The position numbers were made by a program, and so were the translations under genes. From Microbacterium proteolyticum (lineage in GTDB: Bacteria > Actinomycetota > Actinomycetes > Actinomycetales > Microbacteriaceae), in the NCBI RefSeq assembly GCF_014192415.1, contig NZ_JACHXY010000001.1, positions 496,001-560,000 on the forward strand: 64,000 nucleotides of DNA, read 5' to 3'. Of the stretch, positions 44,384 to 53,796 are shown in pieces. The stretch's first letter is position 1. Every line of letters starts with the position of its first letter. The notes beneath the pieces were generated by a model that had not been told where the DNA came from, did not search any database, and saw only the letters and a program-made list of their open reading frames with translations.

Positions 44384-44499
44384 CCCGGTGGCGGCGAACC
44401 GGTGTGCACGCCCGGACCGTCGATGGGGCTGCGCGGTGGATCCGCGGGAACGTGCGCAAGACCATTCGCGATGTCGGGCGTGCGTGGGAGCATGGGCGC

Positions 44500-45363
44500 A
44501 TGCCGGAGATGCCAGAGGTCGAAGGGCTCGTCGAATTCCTTCGGGGGCGCCTCACGGGGCACCGTTTCGACAAGGCCGCCGTGTCGGCGATCAACGCGCT
44601 CAAGACCTACGCCCCTCCCCTGACCGACCTCATCGGCGGGGCGGTGACGGGCGTCGAACGCCACGGCAAATTCGTCGACATCGCGACCGACGGTGGCATC
44701 CACCTCGTCTTCCATCTCGCCAAGGCGGGCTGGTTGCGCTGGTACGACGCGTTGCCCGCGACACTCATCAAGCCGGGCAAGACGCCCATCGCCCTGAGGG
44801 TGGGCTTCGACGACGGTTCGGGCTTCGACCTGACCGAGGCCGGCACGAAGAAGTCGCTCGCCGTGTACGCCGTCACCGATCCGAACGAGGTGCCGGGCAT
44901 CGCCCGCCTGGGTCCCGATCCCCTCGACGACGACTTCGGCCGCGAGAAGTTCGGCGCGCTGCTGACCGGTCGGCGTACGCAGATCAAGGGGGTGCTGCGC
45001 GATCAGTCGATCGTCGCCGGTGTCGGCAACGCCTACTCCGACGAGATCCTGCACGCGGCCAAGATGTCGCCCTACGCCCTCGCCGCCACCCTCAGCGACG
45101 ACGAGGTCGACCGTCTCTTCGCCGCGCTCACGACGACCCTCGCCGAGGCGATCGACACCGCCCGCGGCAAGCCGCCGGCAGAGTTGAAGGATGCCAAGAG
45201 GCGGGGCATGCGCGTTCACGGGCGGCGCGGTCAGGCGTGTCCGGTATGCGGCGATGAGGTGCGCAGCGTCTTCTTCGCCGACAATTCCCTCGAGTACTGC
45301 CCCACGTGCCAGACCGGCGGCAAACTGCTGGCGGACCGGCGGCTTTCGCGACTGCTCAAGTAG
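44500..45363 (+). CDS. mutM: Fpg/Nei family DNA glycosylase (formamidopyrimidine-DNA glycosylase)
   Basis: 287 aa. The start MPEMPEVEG gives the catalytic Pro2 and Glu3 after removal of Met. The helix-two-turn-helix is GVLRDQSIVAGVGNAYSDEIL. The C-terminal zinc finger is complete (CPVCGDEV ... YCPTCQ). It removes oxidised purines in base-excision repair. Fpg usually reads PELPEVE; the M for L change is conservative. It may be a paralogue rather than the main MutM, because the region between strands is looser than usual. GGGAG is 9 nt upstream of the ATG. Confidence 0.88.
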   Translation: MPEMPEVEGLVEFLRGRLTGHRFDKAAVSAINALKTYAPPLTDLIGGAVTGVERHGKFVDIATDGGIHLVFHLAKAGWLRWYDALPATLIKPGKTPIALRVGFDDGSGFDLTEAGTKKSLAVYAVTDPNEVPGIARLGPDPLDDDFGREKFGALLTGRRTQIKGVLRDQSIVAGVGNAYSDEILHAAKMSPYALAATLSDDEVDRLFAALTTTLAEAIDTARGKPPAELKDAKRRGMRVHGRRGQACPVCGDEVRSVFFADNSLEYCPTCQTGGKLLADRRLSRLLK

Positions 45364-45464
45364 GTCGGCGTACCCGCCCGCGTCCTGCGGCGAATGAGCG
45401 TACCCGGGGCCCGCGTCGAGACCGGCACGCCCCGCGTTGCGAAGCCGCGGATCCCCCGGGAATG

Positions 45465-45488
45465 ACGACGGCGCGGCGGCGCCGTCGT
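45465..45488 (+). terminator. Terminator downstream of mutM
   Basis: ACGACGGCGC (45465-45474) pairs with 45479-45488 around a GGCG loop. It is about 100 nt after the mutM stop. Confidence 0.65.
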
Positions 45489-45534
45489 TCACGGGTGTCC
45501 CGTCAGCCCCCCCCTGACGGGGCCGGCAGCAACA

Positions 45535-45572
45535 ACAGCGGCGGGCGACACCGAAGTGCCGCCCGCCGCTGT
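45535..45572 (-). terminator. Terminator downstream of the subtilase gene
   Basis: ACAGCGGCGGGC (45535-45546) pairs with 45561-45572, loop 14 nt, ending 12 nt from the subtilase stop codon on the minus strand. Confidence 0.7.
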
Positions 45573-45583
45573 CGTTCAGAGCG

Positions 45584-47290
45584 TCAGGAAACCGAGATCG
45601 TCACGATCGGGCTCCACCCGATGTTGCCGGCTGCGTCCGTGGCGCGCGAGCGGATCTGGTACCGGCCCTTGGGGTACTGGCTGGAGTCGAGGGTCGCGCG
45701 CCAGAGCCCGTCATTGCCGCGCACGGCATCGCCGAGCTTGGTCGATCCCGCCCAGAAGCTGACAGCGGTCACACCGACGTTGTCGCTCGCCGAGGCGACG
45801 AGGTCACCGCGTCCGGAGATCGTCGTGCCTGTGGTGGGGCTGACGATCGACGTCGTCGGGGCCGTCTTGTCCGCCCCCGGGGTCGGCGTCGCGGTGGGCG
45901 TGGGCGACGCGGTCGGTGTGGGCGACGCGGTCGGCGTGGGCGACGCGGTCGGCGTCGGGGTGGGCGTCGGCGTCGCGGTGGGCGTCGGCGTCGGCACCGG
46001 TCCGGAACCCGTGGGGCCGACGGTCGCCAGATAGCCGTAGTACTTGCTCGGCGAGGAGCCGGCGGCCGAGGGGCTGCCGAACCAGGTGTGGCCCTTGGCG
46101 TCAGCAGCCGACGCCTGCGCGATGACCTGTCGGATGACCTGCGGAGTGCTCAAACCGGGGCAGCTGCCCGTGGCGAAGCAGTTCAGGACCACGCCGCTGA
46201 GAGCCGCGGTGGCCATCGACGTGCCCGACTGGATGTACCCGAAGCGGTCGCCCTTGAGGGTCGTGTAGGGGCACGTGCCGGGGGCTGCCAGCGTGTGGGC
46301 CTTGTCGGCGTCGGAGACGGCGTAGTTCGTGTTCAACCACGGCGAGTCGTCCTTGGTGGACAGGCCGCAGGTGCTCGCGGCGAGTCCGCCGGGCTTCCCG
46401 TCGTAGTCGGCCATGTTGGTCGCGACCAGGACCTCGTCGTACGAGCCGGGGAGGACGCGCCCGAGGTCGGTGGCGCCGTTACCGGCTCCGGAGACCACCA
46501 CGACGCCCTGCGACGTCAGCTTGCAGATCGACTGGTGGAGAGCGTCACTGTTGGAGAAGCCGCAATTGCCGTCGTCGACGCCCTCGAATCCGAGGCTCAT
46601 GTTGGCGACCTTGATGTTGTAGGTCGCTGCATTCTTGACGACCCAGTCGACACCGCAGAGCACCGAAGAAAGGGTGCCCTTGTTCTTGGCATCCATCACG
46701 CGAACCGAGTAGATCGGCGCGCCGGGGGCGACACCGACGGTGCCGAAGTCGTTGTCGTACGCGGCGATGTAACCCGAGACGCCGGTGCCGTGACCGTTGC
46801 CGTCGCGCTCGTCGCTGGTGCCGAGGCAGTTGACCGCGCCGACGAGGTTGTAGTCGATGTGCGGGTTGACGCCGGAGTCGATCACGGCGACCGCCGGTCC
46901 TGTCCACGGCTTCTGCACACCGTCGCCCGCGCTGACCGGCGGCGCATCCGCCTGGACGGTCTTAGGCGTAGGAGTGTCGGCCTGCGCGAAACCCTCCACC
47001 TCGACGTCGGCAGAGAGGACGCTGACGCGGCGGTCGTTCGCCAGCGCCGTCGCCTCTGCGGCCGTGAGCGACGCCGCGAACCCGTTCAGGGCAGCGGTGT
47101 ACCGCTCGTCCATATCGACGCCGTAGCGGGCCGCGAGTGCGGCCGCATCGACGCCGTCGGCCAAGCCGATGACATAGTCGCCGGCGGCACGCGTGGCCGC
47201 AGACGCCGGCGCTGCGCCGACCACACCGGCGAGCAGAACGGCGGCGACAGCCACCATCGCGCCCGCAGGACGGAAAATCTTCGAAGCCAT
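45584..47290 (-). CDS. Secreted S8 family serine protease (subtilase) with Ig-like C-terminus
   Basis: 568 aa. Signal peptide 1-32 (ending ASAA). An inhibitor I9-like propeptide (~35-105) is followed by the catalytic domain with Asp138 (VAVIDSG), His167 (GNGHGTG) and Ser358 (SGTSMATAA). A Pro-Thr/Pro-Ser linker spans ~430-473, then a bacterial Ig-like domain (SASDNVGVTAVSFWAGSTKL) runs to the end. Several cysteines in the catalytic domain suggest disulfides. It is exported, self-activated and probably binds the cell surface or substrate through the last domain. GAGGG precedes the ATG at 47290. Substrate unknown. Confidence 0.93.
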   Translation of the reverse strand: MASKIFRPAGAMVAVAAVLLAGVVGAAPASAATRAAGDYVIGLADGVDAAALAARYGVDMDERYTAALNGFAASLTAAEATALANDRRVSVLSADVEVEGFAQADTPTPKTVQADAPPVSAGDGVQKPWTGPAVAVIDSGVNPHIDYNLVGAVNCLGTSDERDGNGHGTGVSGYIAAYDNDFGTVGVAPGAPIYSVRVMDAKNKGTLSSVLCGVDWVVKNAATYNIKVANMSLGFEGVDDGNCGFSNSDALHQSICKLTSQGVVVVSGAGNGATDLGRVLPGSYDEVLVATNMADYDGKPGGLAASTCGLSTKDDSPWLNTNYAVSDADKAHTLAAPGTCPYTTLKGDRFGYIQSGTSMATAALSGVVLNCFATGSCPGLSTPQVIRQVIAQASAADAKGHTWFGSPSAAGSSPSKYYGYLATVGPTGSGPVPTPTPTATPTPTPTPTASPTPTASPTPTASPTPTATPTPGADKTAPTTSIVSPTTGTTISGRGDLVASASDNVGVTAVSFWAGSTKLGDAVRGNDGLWRATLDSSQYPKGRYQIRSRATDAAGNIGWSPIVTISVS

Positions 47291-47610
47291 TCTCTCTACC
47301 CTCGTAAAAGACTCAGGGCGGAGGAATACGCAATCCGCCATTTCACAGGATAGGGGCTGAACGTTTCAACCACGTGACGGAGGCCGAATTCTTTGATAAG
47401 GATTCAGAATCCGTTCCGCGCCTCGGAACGCCACAGCGTCAGACCCCTACCGCTCCAGCTGCTCCGCGACGCCGGCCGGAGGGGCTCGTCGACCGACACC
47501 TCGGGCCCGCGCTCTCCGCATCTCGCCTATCGCGGGCGTCGGCGCGTGTCCATCCATGTCGGGGAATGAAACCGCGTGGGGCGCGTTCACTACACTCAGA
47601 AGTGCAACAA
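47291..47610. other. Divergent promoter region between the subtilase gene and the riboflavin operon
   Basis: 320 bp. It should hold the subtilase promoter on the minus strand (not confidently placed) and the rib promoter on the plus strand (47567-47596). The stretch near 47340-47420 is AT-richer than the surroundings. No gene seen. Confidence 0.5.
47567..47596 (+). promoter_or_regulatory. Candidate promoter of the riboflavin operon
   Basis: TGAAAC (47567-47572), 18-bp spacer, TACACT (47591-47596). The predicted start of transcription (~47603) is just before the first paired stem of the FMN aptamer, as expected. Confidence 0.5.
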
Positions 47611-47756
47611 CGTGCTCCGGGGTCGGTGAGAATCCGAACCGGCGGTGATAGTCCGCGAACCCCTCCGCGATCCGCGGTGGGGCCGATCCGGTGGAATTCC
47701 GGGACCGACGGTGATGCGGGGGTCCTCCCCCGCTAGTCCGGATAGGAGGCAGCACG
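47611..47756 (+). promoter_or_regulatory. FMN riboswitch (RFN element)
   Basis: The conserved RFN blocks are all present: GGGGTCGGTGAGAATCCGAA, CCGGCGGTGATAGTCCGCGA, GATCCGGTGGAATTCCGG, GACCGACGGTGATGCGGG and AGTCCGGATAGGAGGCAGC. The closing stem P1 pairs CGTGCT (47611-47616) with AGCACG (47751-47756). It senses FMN and turns off the riboflavin operon that begins at 47817. There is 60 nt between aptamer and start codon. Confidence 0.95.
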
Positions 47757-47770
47757 GATGGCGCGTCGCG

Positions 47771-47808
47771 CCTTCCCGCTGACCCTGCCCCCGGACTCCG
47801 CGGGAAGG
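47771..47808 (+). promoter_or_regulatory. Hairpin sequestering the ribD ribosome-binding site
   Basis: CCTTCCCGC (47771-47779) pairs exactly with GCGGGAAGG (47800-47808). The right arm contains GGAAGG, which is the ribosome-binding site 8 nt from the ribD ATG. This is the likely expression platform, acting on translation; no T-run follows to make it a terminator. Confidence 0.75.
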
Positions 47809-47816
47809 ACAGGGAA

Positions 47817-48941
47817 ATGGCATCCGCCGTCGAGATCGACGCCATGCGGCGAGCGCTGCAGCTCGCCCGGCGCGGCCCGCGCGGGCTGAACCCGCAGGTC
47901 GGTGCCGTCATCCTCTCCCCCACCGGAGACGTCCTCGCCGAGGGCTTCCACCGCGGCGCGGGTACCGCGCACGCCGAGGTCGACGCCCTGTCGCAGCTGG
48001 CACCGGATGCCGCGCGCGGCGGCACCGCCGTCGTCACCCTCGAGCCGTGCAACCACACCGGCCGCACGGGTCCCTGCGCCCAAGCGCTCATCGATGCCGG
48101 GGTGGCGCGAGTGGTCTACGCCCTCGACGACCCCACCGCTGCCGCCGCCGGTGGCGCCGACCGCCTCCGCAGCGCGGGGATCGACGTGCAGAACGGGGTC
48201 GGGGCCGACGCCGCCGAGGAGCTGATCCGCGACTGGGTCGCCCTGCAGCGCACCGGCCGCCCGCACGTCACCGTCAAGTGGGCGCAGAGCCTCGACGGAC
48301 GAGCCGCCGCCGACGACGGCACGAGCCAGTGGATCACGGGTCCTGCCGCACGTCGCGACGTGCACGTCCGCCGCGCCCACGCCGACGCGATCGTCGCGGG
48401 TACCGGCACCGTCCGTGCCGACGATCCCGCTCTCACCGCCCGCGCCGAAGACGGCTCCTTGCGCGAGACCCAGCCGACTCCGGTGATCATCGGCGAGAGC
48501 GAGACCGCTCCGGATGCCGCGGTGCGCCGCCATCCACGCCAGCCGCTCTTCTACGCGACCCACGACCTGCCCGCCGTTCTCACCGATCTCGCCGAGCAGG
48601 GCATGCAACGAGTGTTCGTCGAGGGCGGCCCGACGCTGGCGAGCGCGTTCGTGCGCGACGGGCTCGCCGACGAGCTGCTCGTCTACATCGCCCCGGTCCT
48701 GCTCGGCGGGTCTCGCCTCGCCGTCGGGGATGTGGGCGTCTCGACGATCGGCGAGGCGCAGCGGCTGGCCGTGGCATCCATCGAGAACCTCGGCGACGAT
48801 CTGCTGATCGTCGCGCGTCCCACGCCCGCACACGACGACGCTCCCCCGCACGTGTCGCCGGAACCGTCCGGCGCAGGAGACGAGATCGCCCCCGCAGAAC
48901 CCGCCCGCGCGACCGCGCGCGAGAACGAAGGAGACGCCTGA
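47817..48941 (+). CDS. ribD: Bifunctional riboflavin biosynthesis deaminase/reductase
   Basis: 374 aa. The N-terminal deaminase has HAEV (His52, Glu54) and PCNHTGRTGPC (Cys78, Cys87). The C-terminal reductase begins at WAQSLDGRAAADDGTSQWITG and contains VFVEGGPTLASAFV. It carries out the second and third steps from GTP: ring deamination and ribose-chain reduction. The last ~40 residues are an acidic/Ala-rich tail beyond the normal fold. First gene after the FMN riboswitch; stop and ribE start overlap as TGATG. Confidence 0.96.
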   Translation: MASAVEIDAMRRALQLARRGPRGLNPQVGAVILSPTGDVLAEGFHRGAGTAHAEVDALSQLAPDAARGGTAVVTLEPCNHTGRTGPCAQALIDAGVARVVYALDDPTAAAAGGADRLRSAGIDVQNGVGADAAEELIRDWVALQRTGRPHVTVKWAQSLDGRAAADDGTSQWITGPAARRDVHVRRAHADAIVAGTGTVRADDPALTARAEDGSLRETQPTPVIIGESETAPDAAVRRHPRQPLFYATHDLPAVLTDLAEQGMQRVFVEGGPTLASAFVRDGLADELLVYIAPVLLGGSRLAVGDVGVSTIGEAQRLAVASIENLGDDLLIVARPTPAHDDAPPHVSPEPSGAGDEIAPAEPARATARENEGDA

Positions 48942-49590
48942 TGTTCACCGGAATCGTCGAAGAGATCGGCGCCGTCACCGCCGTCGAGCCGTCCGGCGAC
49001 GGCGTGCGACTCACGCTGCGAGCCCCCCTGTCGGTGTCGGATGCCGGGCACGGCGACTCGATCTCGGTCAGCGGGGTGTGCCTCACCGTCGTCGACCAGG
49101 GCGACGACTGGTTCACCGCCGACGTCATGAAGCAGACCCTCGACATGTCGACCCTCGTCGACGTGGCACCGGGCCGCGCCGTCAACCTCGAACGGGCGAC
49201 GGCCGCGCACGGACGTCTGGGCGGACACATCGTGCAGGGACACATCGACGGCACCGGGATCGTGCGCGAGGTGCGCCCCGGTGCCCAGTGGAGCGTCGTG
49301 CGGATCGGCATCCCGACGCACCTGGCACCCCTCGTCGTCGACAAGGGCTCGATCGCGATCGACGGCGTCTCGCTCACCGTCAGCGCGGTCAGCGACGCCC
49401 CCGACCCGCAGCCGTGGCTCGAGGTGTCGTTGATCCCCGAGACCCTCGCGGCGACCACGCTCGGCGGGGCGGAGGCCGGAACCCCCGTCAACCTCGAGAC
49501 CGACATCCTGGCGCGGCATGTGCAACGCATGCTCGCCTTCCGCACGACCGCCGGCGCGTCCGGCAGCGACGAGACCGAGAGGGGCTCCGA

Positions 49591-49594
<4 letters not shown>
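48941..49594 (+). CDS. ribE: Riboflavin synthase, alpha chain
   Basis: 217 aa made of two lumazine-binding barrels. The first begins MFTGIVEEIGAV with SVSGVCLTV; the second has GHIDGTG and IDGVSLTVSAV. It dismutates two 6,7-dimethyl-8-ribityllumazines to riboflavin. It is tightly coupled on both sides: 1-nt overlap with ribD and 4-nt overlap with ribBA. Confidence 0.96.
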
Positions 49595-50858
<1,264 letters not shown>

Positions 50859-50859
<1 letters not shown>

Positions 50860-51332
50860 TGGCCGGCAGTGGAGCACCCGAGACCGGCGGCGTCGACGCC
50901 TCCGGCCTGAACGTCGTCGTCATCGCCGGCACCTGGCACGACGTCATCACCGACGGCCTGATCGCGGGCGCCCGGCGGATCCTGGATGCCACGGGAGCCA
51001 CGTACCGTGTCGTCCGGGTTCCGGGCTCATTCGAGCTGCCGGTCGCCGCGCGTGCCGCGTTCGACGGCGGGGCGGATGCCGTCGTCGCCCTCGGCGTGAT
51101 CATCCGGGGTGGGACGCCGCACTTCGAATTCGTCTCGTCGGCGGCGACCGACGGCCTGACGCGTGTCGCCCTCGACGCGGGCAAGCCCGTCGGCTTCGGC
51201 GTGCTGACGCTCGACGACGAGCAGCAGGGCCTCGACCGCGCCGGACTCGAGGGCTCGAAGGAGGACAAGGGCGAGGAGGCCGCCGACGCGGCGATCCGCA
51301 CCGCCCTGGTGCTGCGGGAATTGCGCGGCTGA
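50859..51332 (+). CDS. ribH: 6,7-dimethyl-8-ribityllumazine synthase
   Basis: 157 aa. The fold is marked by NVVVIAGTWHDVITDGLIAGA, VPGSFELPVAAR, VALGVIIRGGTPHFEFV (active-site His) and PVGFGVLTLDDEQQGLDRAG. It condenses the two RibBA/RibD products in an icosahedral or pentameric shell. Last gene of the riboflavin operon; a ~12-residue N-terminal extension is specific to this protein. Confidence 0.96.
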
Positions 51333-51414
51333 CGCGGACACCGGCGCGGGAACCCGCGAGACTGAGGCCCGCCTTGCTGGCGACGCAGGCCGCGGCATCC
51401 CTACCCTGACGGGT

Positions 51415-51768
51415 ATGGAGATCCTGCGTGACGTCGTCGTCCTCGTGCACCTCGTCGGCTTCGCCGTGCTCTTCGGCGCCTGGACCGTCGAGGCGGTGGC
51501 CCGACGCGTACGCGTGACGCCGCTGATGAACAACGCCCTGGGCATCTCGTTGCTGACCGGCCTCATCCTGTCGGCGCCGTGGGGCCTCGACCACGGCCTC
51601 AACTACGTCAAGATCGGCGTCAAGCTGGTCGTCCTGCTCGTGATCGGCGCGCTGATCGGCATCGGCTCGGCGCGCCAGAAGCGCACGGGCTCGCTCTCGC
51701 CGGCCTTGTTCTGGCCGGTCGGTATCCTCGCGCTCCTGAACGCCGGCCTCGCGGTCATCTGGCGCTGA
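51415..51768 (+). CDS. Small membrane protein of unknown function
   Basis: 117 aa with four hydrophobic segments (VVVLVHLVGFAVLFGAWTVE, NNALGISLLTGLILSAPWG, VGVKLVVLLVIGALIGIG-like, and FWPVGILALLNAGLAVIWR). A His sits in the first helix (VHLVGF) and another before the third (LDHGLNYVKIGVKL), which could bind heme or metal, but nothing proves it. I do not recognise the family. TACCCT ends 7 nt before the ATG, so it looks leaderless and separate from the rib operon. Confidence 0.75.
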   Translation: MEILRDVVVLVHLVGFAVLFGAWTVEAVARRVRVTPLMNNALGISLLTGLILSAPWGLDHGLNYVKIGVKLVVLLVIGALIGIGSARQKRTGSLSPALFWPVGILALLNAGLAVIWR

Positions 51769-51974
51769 TCACCGCTCCCTCGTGAGGGCGCCCTCTCGGC
51801 AGCACCCGGCGTACGCTCAGCGCACGCATAGACTGGAGGGTCTAGACGCCCCTCACCCGGGGACGTCGCCGGTGCTCCCGCCGTGCGCTCCCTCACTCCC
51901 ACCCCTGTGATCGCTGCGCCCCACCGCTGCGCCCCATCCCGGACGCGAACGAAGAACCTTCCCGTCAGGCAGTC

Positions 51975-53426
51975 ATGACCACGTCATCCCCCTCCACCCG
52001 CTCCACCGCCGCACCGGCCAACCCGCGCTCGCGTGTCATCACCGCGAGCCTCGTCGGAACGACGATCGAGTTCTACGACTTCTACGCGTACGCCACCGCC
52101 GCAGTCCTCGTCTTCCCGGTGCTCTTCTTCCCCACCGGCAACGAGACGACCTCGTTGCTGCTGTCGTTCAGCGTCTTCGGCGCCGCGATGGTCGCGCGCC
52201 CCCTCGGCGCCGTCGTGTTCGGCCACTTCGGCGACCGATTCGGCCGAAAGGCCACGCTCGTGGCATCCCTTCTCGTGATGGGTGTCGCGACCTTCCTCAT
52301 CGGATGCCTCCCGACCTTCAACGAGATCGGCGTCTGGGCGGCCGTCCTGCTGCTGATCATGCGCCTGGCGCAGGGCTTCGCCCTCGGCGGTGAATGGTCG
52401 GGCGCCGCGCTCGTCGCCACCGAGAACGCCCCGAAGGGCAAGCGCGCCCTGTTCGGCACGTTCCCGCAGCTGGGCGCCCCGATCGGCTTCATCATCGCCA
52501 ACACGGTCTTCCTCGTGATCAACTTCGCACTGCCGCACCCCGACGGCACGGCCCAGCGATCCGAGGAGTTCCTCACCTGGGGTTGGCGCGTCCCGTTCCT
52601 GTTCTCTGCCGTCATGGTCATCGTCGGCCTGTACGTGCGCCTCAAGCTCGTCGAGAGCACGTCGTTCTCGAAGGCCGAGAAGAGCGGCGCGATCCGCAAG
52701 TTCCCGCTCGGCGAGGTCGTTCGCCGCAACGGCAAGCAGCTGGTGCTCGGCACGTTCATCATGCTCGCGACCTACGTGCTGTTCTACCTGATGACGAGCT
52801 TCACCCTGTCGTACGGCACCAAGCCCACCGTCGAAGCCGCCGCCGCGGCCGCCGAGAAGGCCGGCACCCCGTTCGATGCGGCCGCCTATGTGCCGGGCCT
52901 GGGCTTCGGCTACACCGACTTCGTGATCATGCAGATCATCGGCGTGGTGTTCTTCGGCGTCTTCACGATGCTGTCGGGCCCCGTGGCCGACGCCATCGGG
53001 CGCAAGCGTCTGCTCATCGGGGTGACGATCGCGATCATCGTGTTCGGCCTGACCTTCTCGGTGTTCCTGCTGCCGCACGCCGACCCGAAGTTCACCGGCG
53101 CGCTCGTGCAGGCCTTCCTCGTGTTCGGGTTCCTGCTGATGGGCACGACCTTCGGACCGATGGGCGCGGTGCTGCCCGAACTGTTCCCCACGAACACGCG
53201 ATACACCGGCTCGGCCATCTCGTACAACGTCTCGTCGATCCTCGGAGCGGCCCTCGCCCCGATCGTCGCCGTCGCGCTCTGGGCCGCCGGAGACGGCAAC
53301 CCGTGGTTGGTCGGCGTGTACCTGTCGGGGATGGGCGTGCTGACCCTCATCGCCGTCCTGCTCTCGCCCGAGACGAAGGACGTCGACTACGACGACAACA
53401 TCGCCGCCGGAGCGACCGCGCCGTAA
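51975..53426 (+). CDS. MFS transporter, metabolite:H+ symporter (MHS) type
   Basis: 483 aa with twelve predicted helices. The start SLVGTTIEFYDFYAYATAAVLVFPVLFFP is the MHS (ProP/ShiA-like) signature; the A-loop motif GHFGDRFGRK follows helix 2; ALGGEWSGAALVATENAP is also typical. Helix 7-8 is interrupted by an Ala-rich insert (VEAAAAAAEKAGTPFD). Substrates in this family include proline/betaine, shikimate, citrate and aromatic acids; which one cannot be told. It stands alone. Confidence 0.92.
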   Translation: MTTSSPSTRSTAAPANPRSRVITASLVGTTIEFYDFYAYATAAVLVFPVLFFPTGNETTSLLLSFSVFGAAMVARPLGAVVFGHFGDRFGRKATLVASLLVMGVATFLIGCLPTFNEIGVWAAVLLLIMRLAQGFALGGEWSGAALVATENAPKGKRALFGTFPQLGAPIGFIIANTVFLVINFALPHPDGTAQRSEEFLTWGWRVPFLFSAVMVIVGLYVRLKLVESTSFSKAEKSGAIRKFPLGEVVRRNGKQLVLGTFIMLATYVLFYLMTSFTLSYGTKPTVEAAAAAAEKAGTPFDAAAYVPGLGFGYTDFVIMQIIGVVFFGVFTMLSGPVADAIGRKRLLIGVTIAIIVFGLTFSVFLLPHADPKFTGALVQAFLVFGFLLMGTTFGPMGAVLPELFPTNTRYTGSAISYNVSSILGAALAPIVAVALWAAGDGNPWLVGVYLSGMGVLTLIAVLLSPETKDVDYDDNIAAGATAP

Positions 53427-53446
53427 CGCGTTCTGTTCGAACGACA

Positions 53447-53476
53447 GATGCCACGGGGCCTGCGCCTCGTGGCATC
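53447..53476 (+). terminator. Terminator of the MFS gene
   Basis: GATGCCACG (53447-53455) pairs with CGTGGCATC (53468-53476), extended inward by GGC/GCC pairing. It is 20 nt past the stop. Confidence 0.75.
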
Positions 53477-53512
53477 CGTCGTTCCCCGACGCGGTGTGCC
53501 GACACGCAGCGG

Positions 53513-53596
53513 TACACAACGCAGGAGACGTGCCGCGGCGCCGCCGCGAGACCGCCGAGCCGGACGTCTTGTCCGAGAGAACTCCTGCGTTGTGCA
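53513..53596. repeat. Palindromic element, family B, copy 6
   Basis: TACACAACGCAGGAGA (53513-53528) against CTCCTGCGTTGTGCA (53582-53596), 53-nt interior unrelated to the other copies. Same arm core ACAACGCAGGA as the copies near 39 and 43-44 kb. Confidence 0.8.
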
Positions 53597-53601
53597 CAGG
53601 C

Positions 53602-53732
53602 GGGGACGGATCGGGCCTGCGGAGTTGCGGGCGGGCACCGATCGGCCCTGCGGAGTTGCGGGCGGGGGCCGATCGGCCCTGCGGAGCGACGGGCGGGGAC
53701 GGATCGGGCCTGCGGAGTCGCGGGCGGGGACG
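53602..53732. repeat. 31-bp tandem repeat, four units
   Basis: GATCGG(G/C)CCTGCGGAG recurs at 53609, 53640, 53671 and 53702, exactly 31 bp apart, with a GCGGGCGGG block closing each unit. The units are about 85-90% identical. It lies upstream of the ABC exporter gene. Confidence 0.85.
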
Positions 53733-53796
53733 GCGGCCCGCCCATAGCCGCGAGAGGTACGGTCGAAGGACCCCCATTTCCTTCTCCGAGGTGAGC

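Larger units (their letters stand above)
43990..44499. other. Intergenic region with a tandem duplication of ~173 bp
   Basis: 510 bp between divergent starts (the AbiEi/DUF559-like gene and mutM). Two similar segments, about 44118-44290 and 44291-44430, each carry one family B element plus a GC-rich tail containing GGCGAACCGG and CACGCCCGGACC. The last ~60 bp before mutM hold its ribosome-binding site. No gene seen. Confidence 0.7.
53427..53796. other. Intergenic region with terminator, family B repeat and tandem repeats
   Basis: 370 bp between the MFS gene and the ABC exporter gene. In order it holds a terminator hairpin (53447-53476), a family B element (53513-53596), and four 31-bp tandem repeats (53602-53732). 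The ribosome-binding site GAGGTG lies just before the ABC gene. No gene. Confidence 0.8.

Noticed and set aside
47374..47736. 120-aa plus-strand protein upstream of ribD
   Set aside because: It overlaps the FMN aptamer and its composition is that of structured RNA, with no ribosome-binding site.
53602..53732. CRISPR array
   Set aside because: Units are contiguous 31-mers without spacers, and there are no cas genes.
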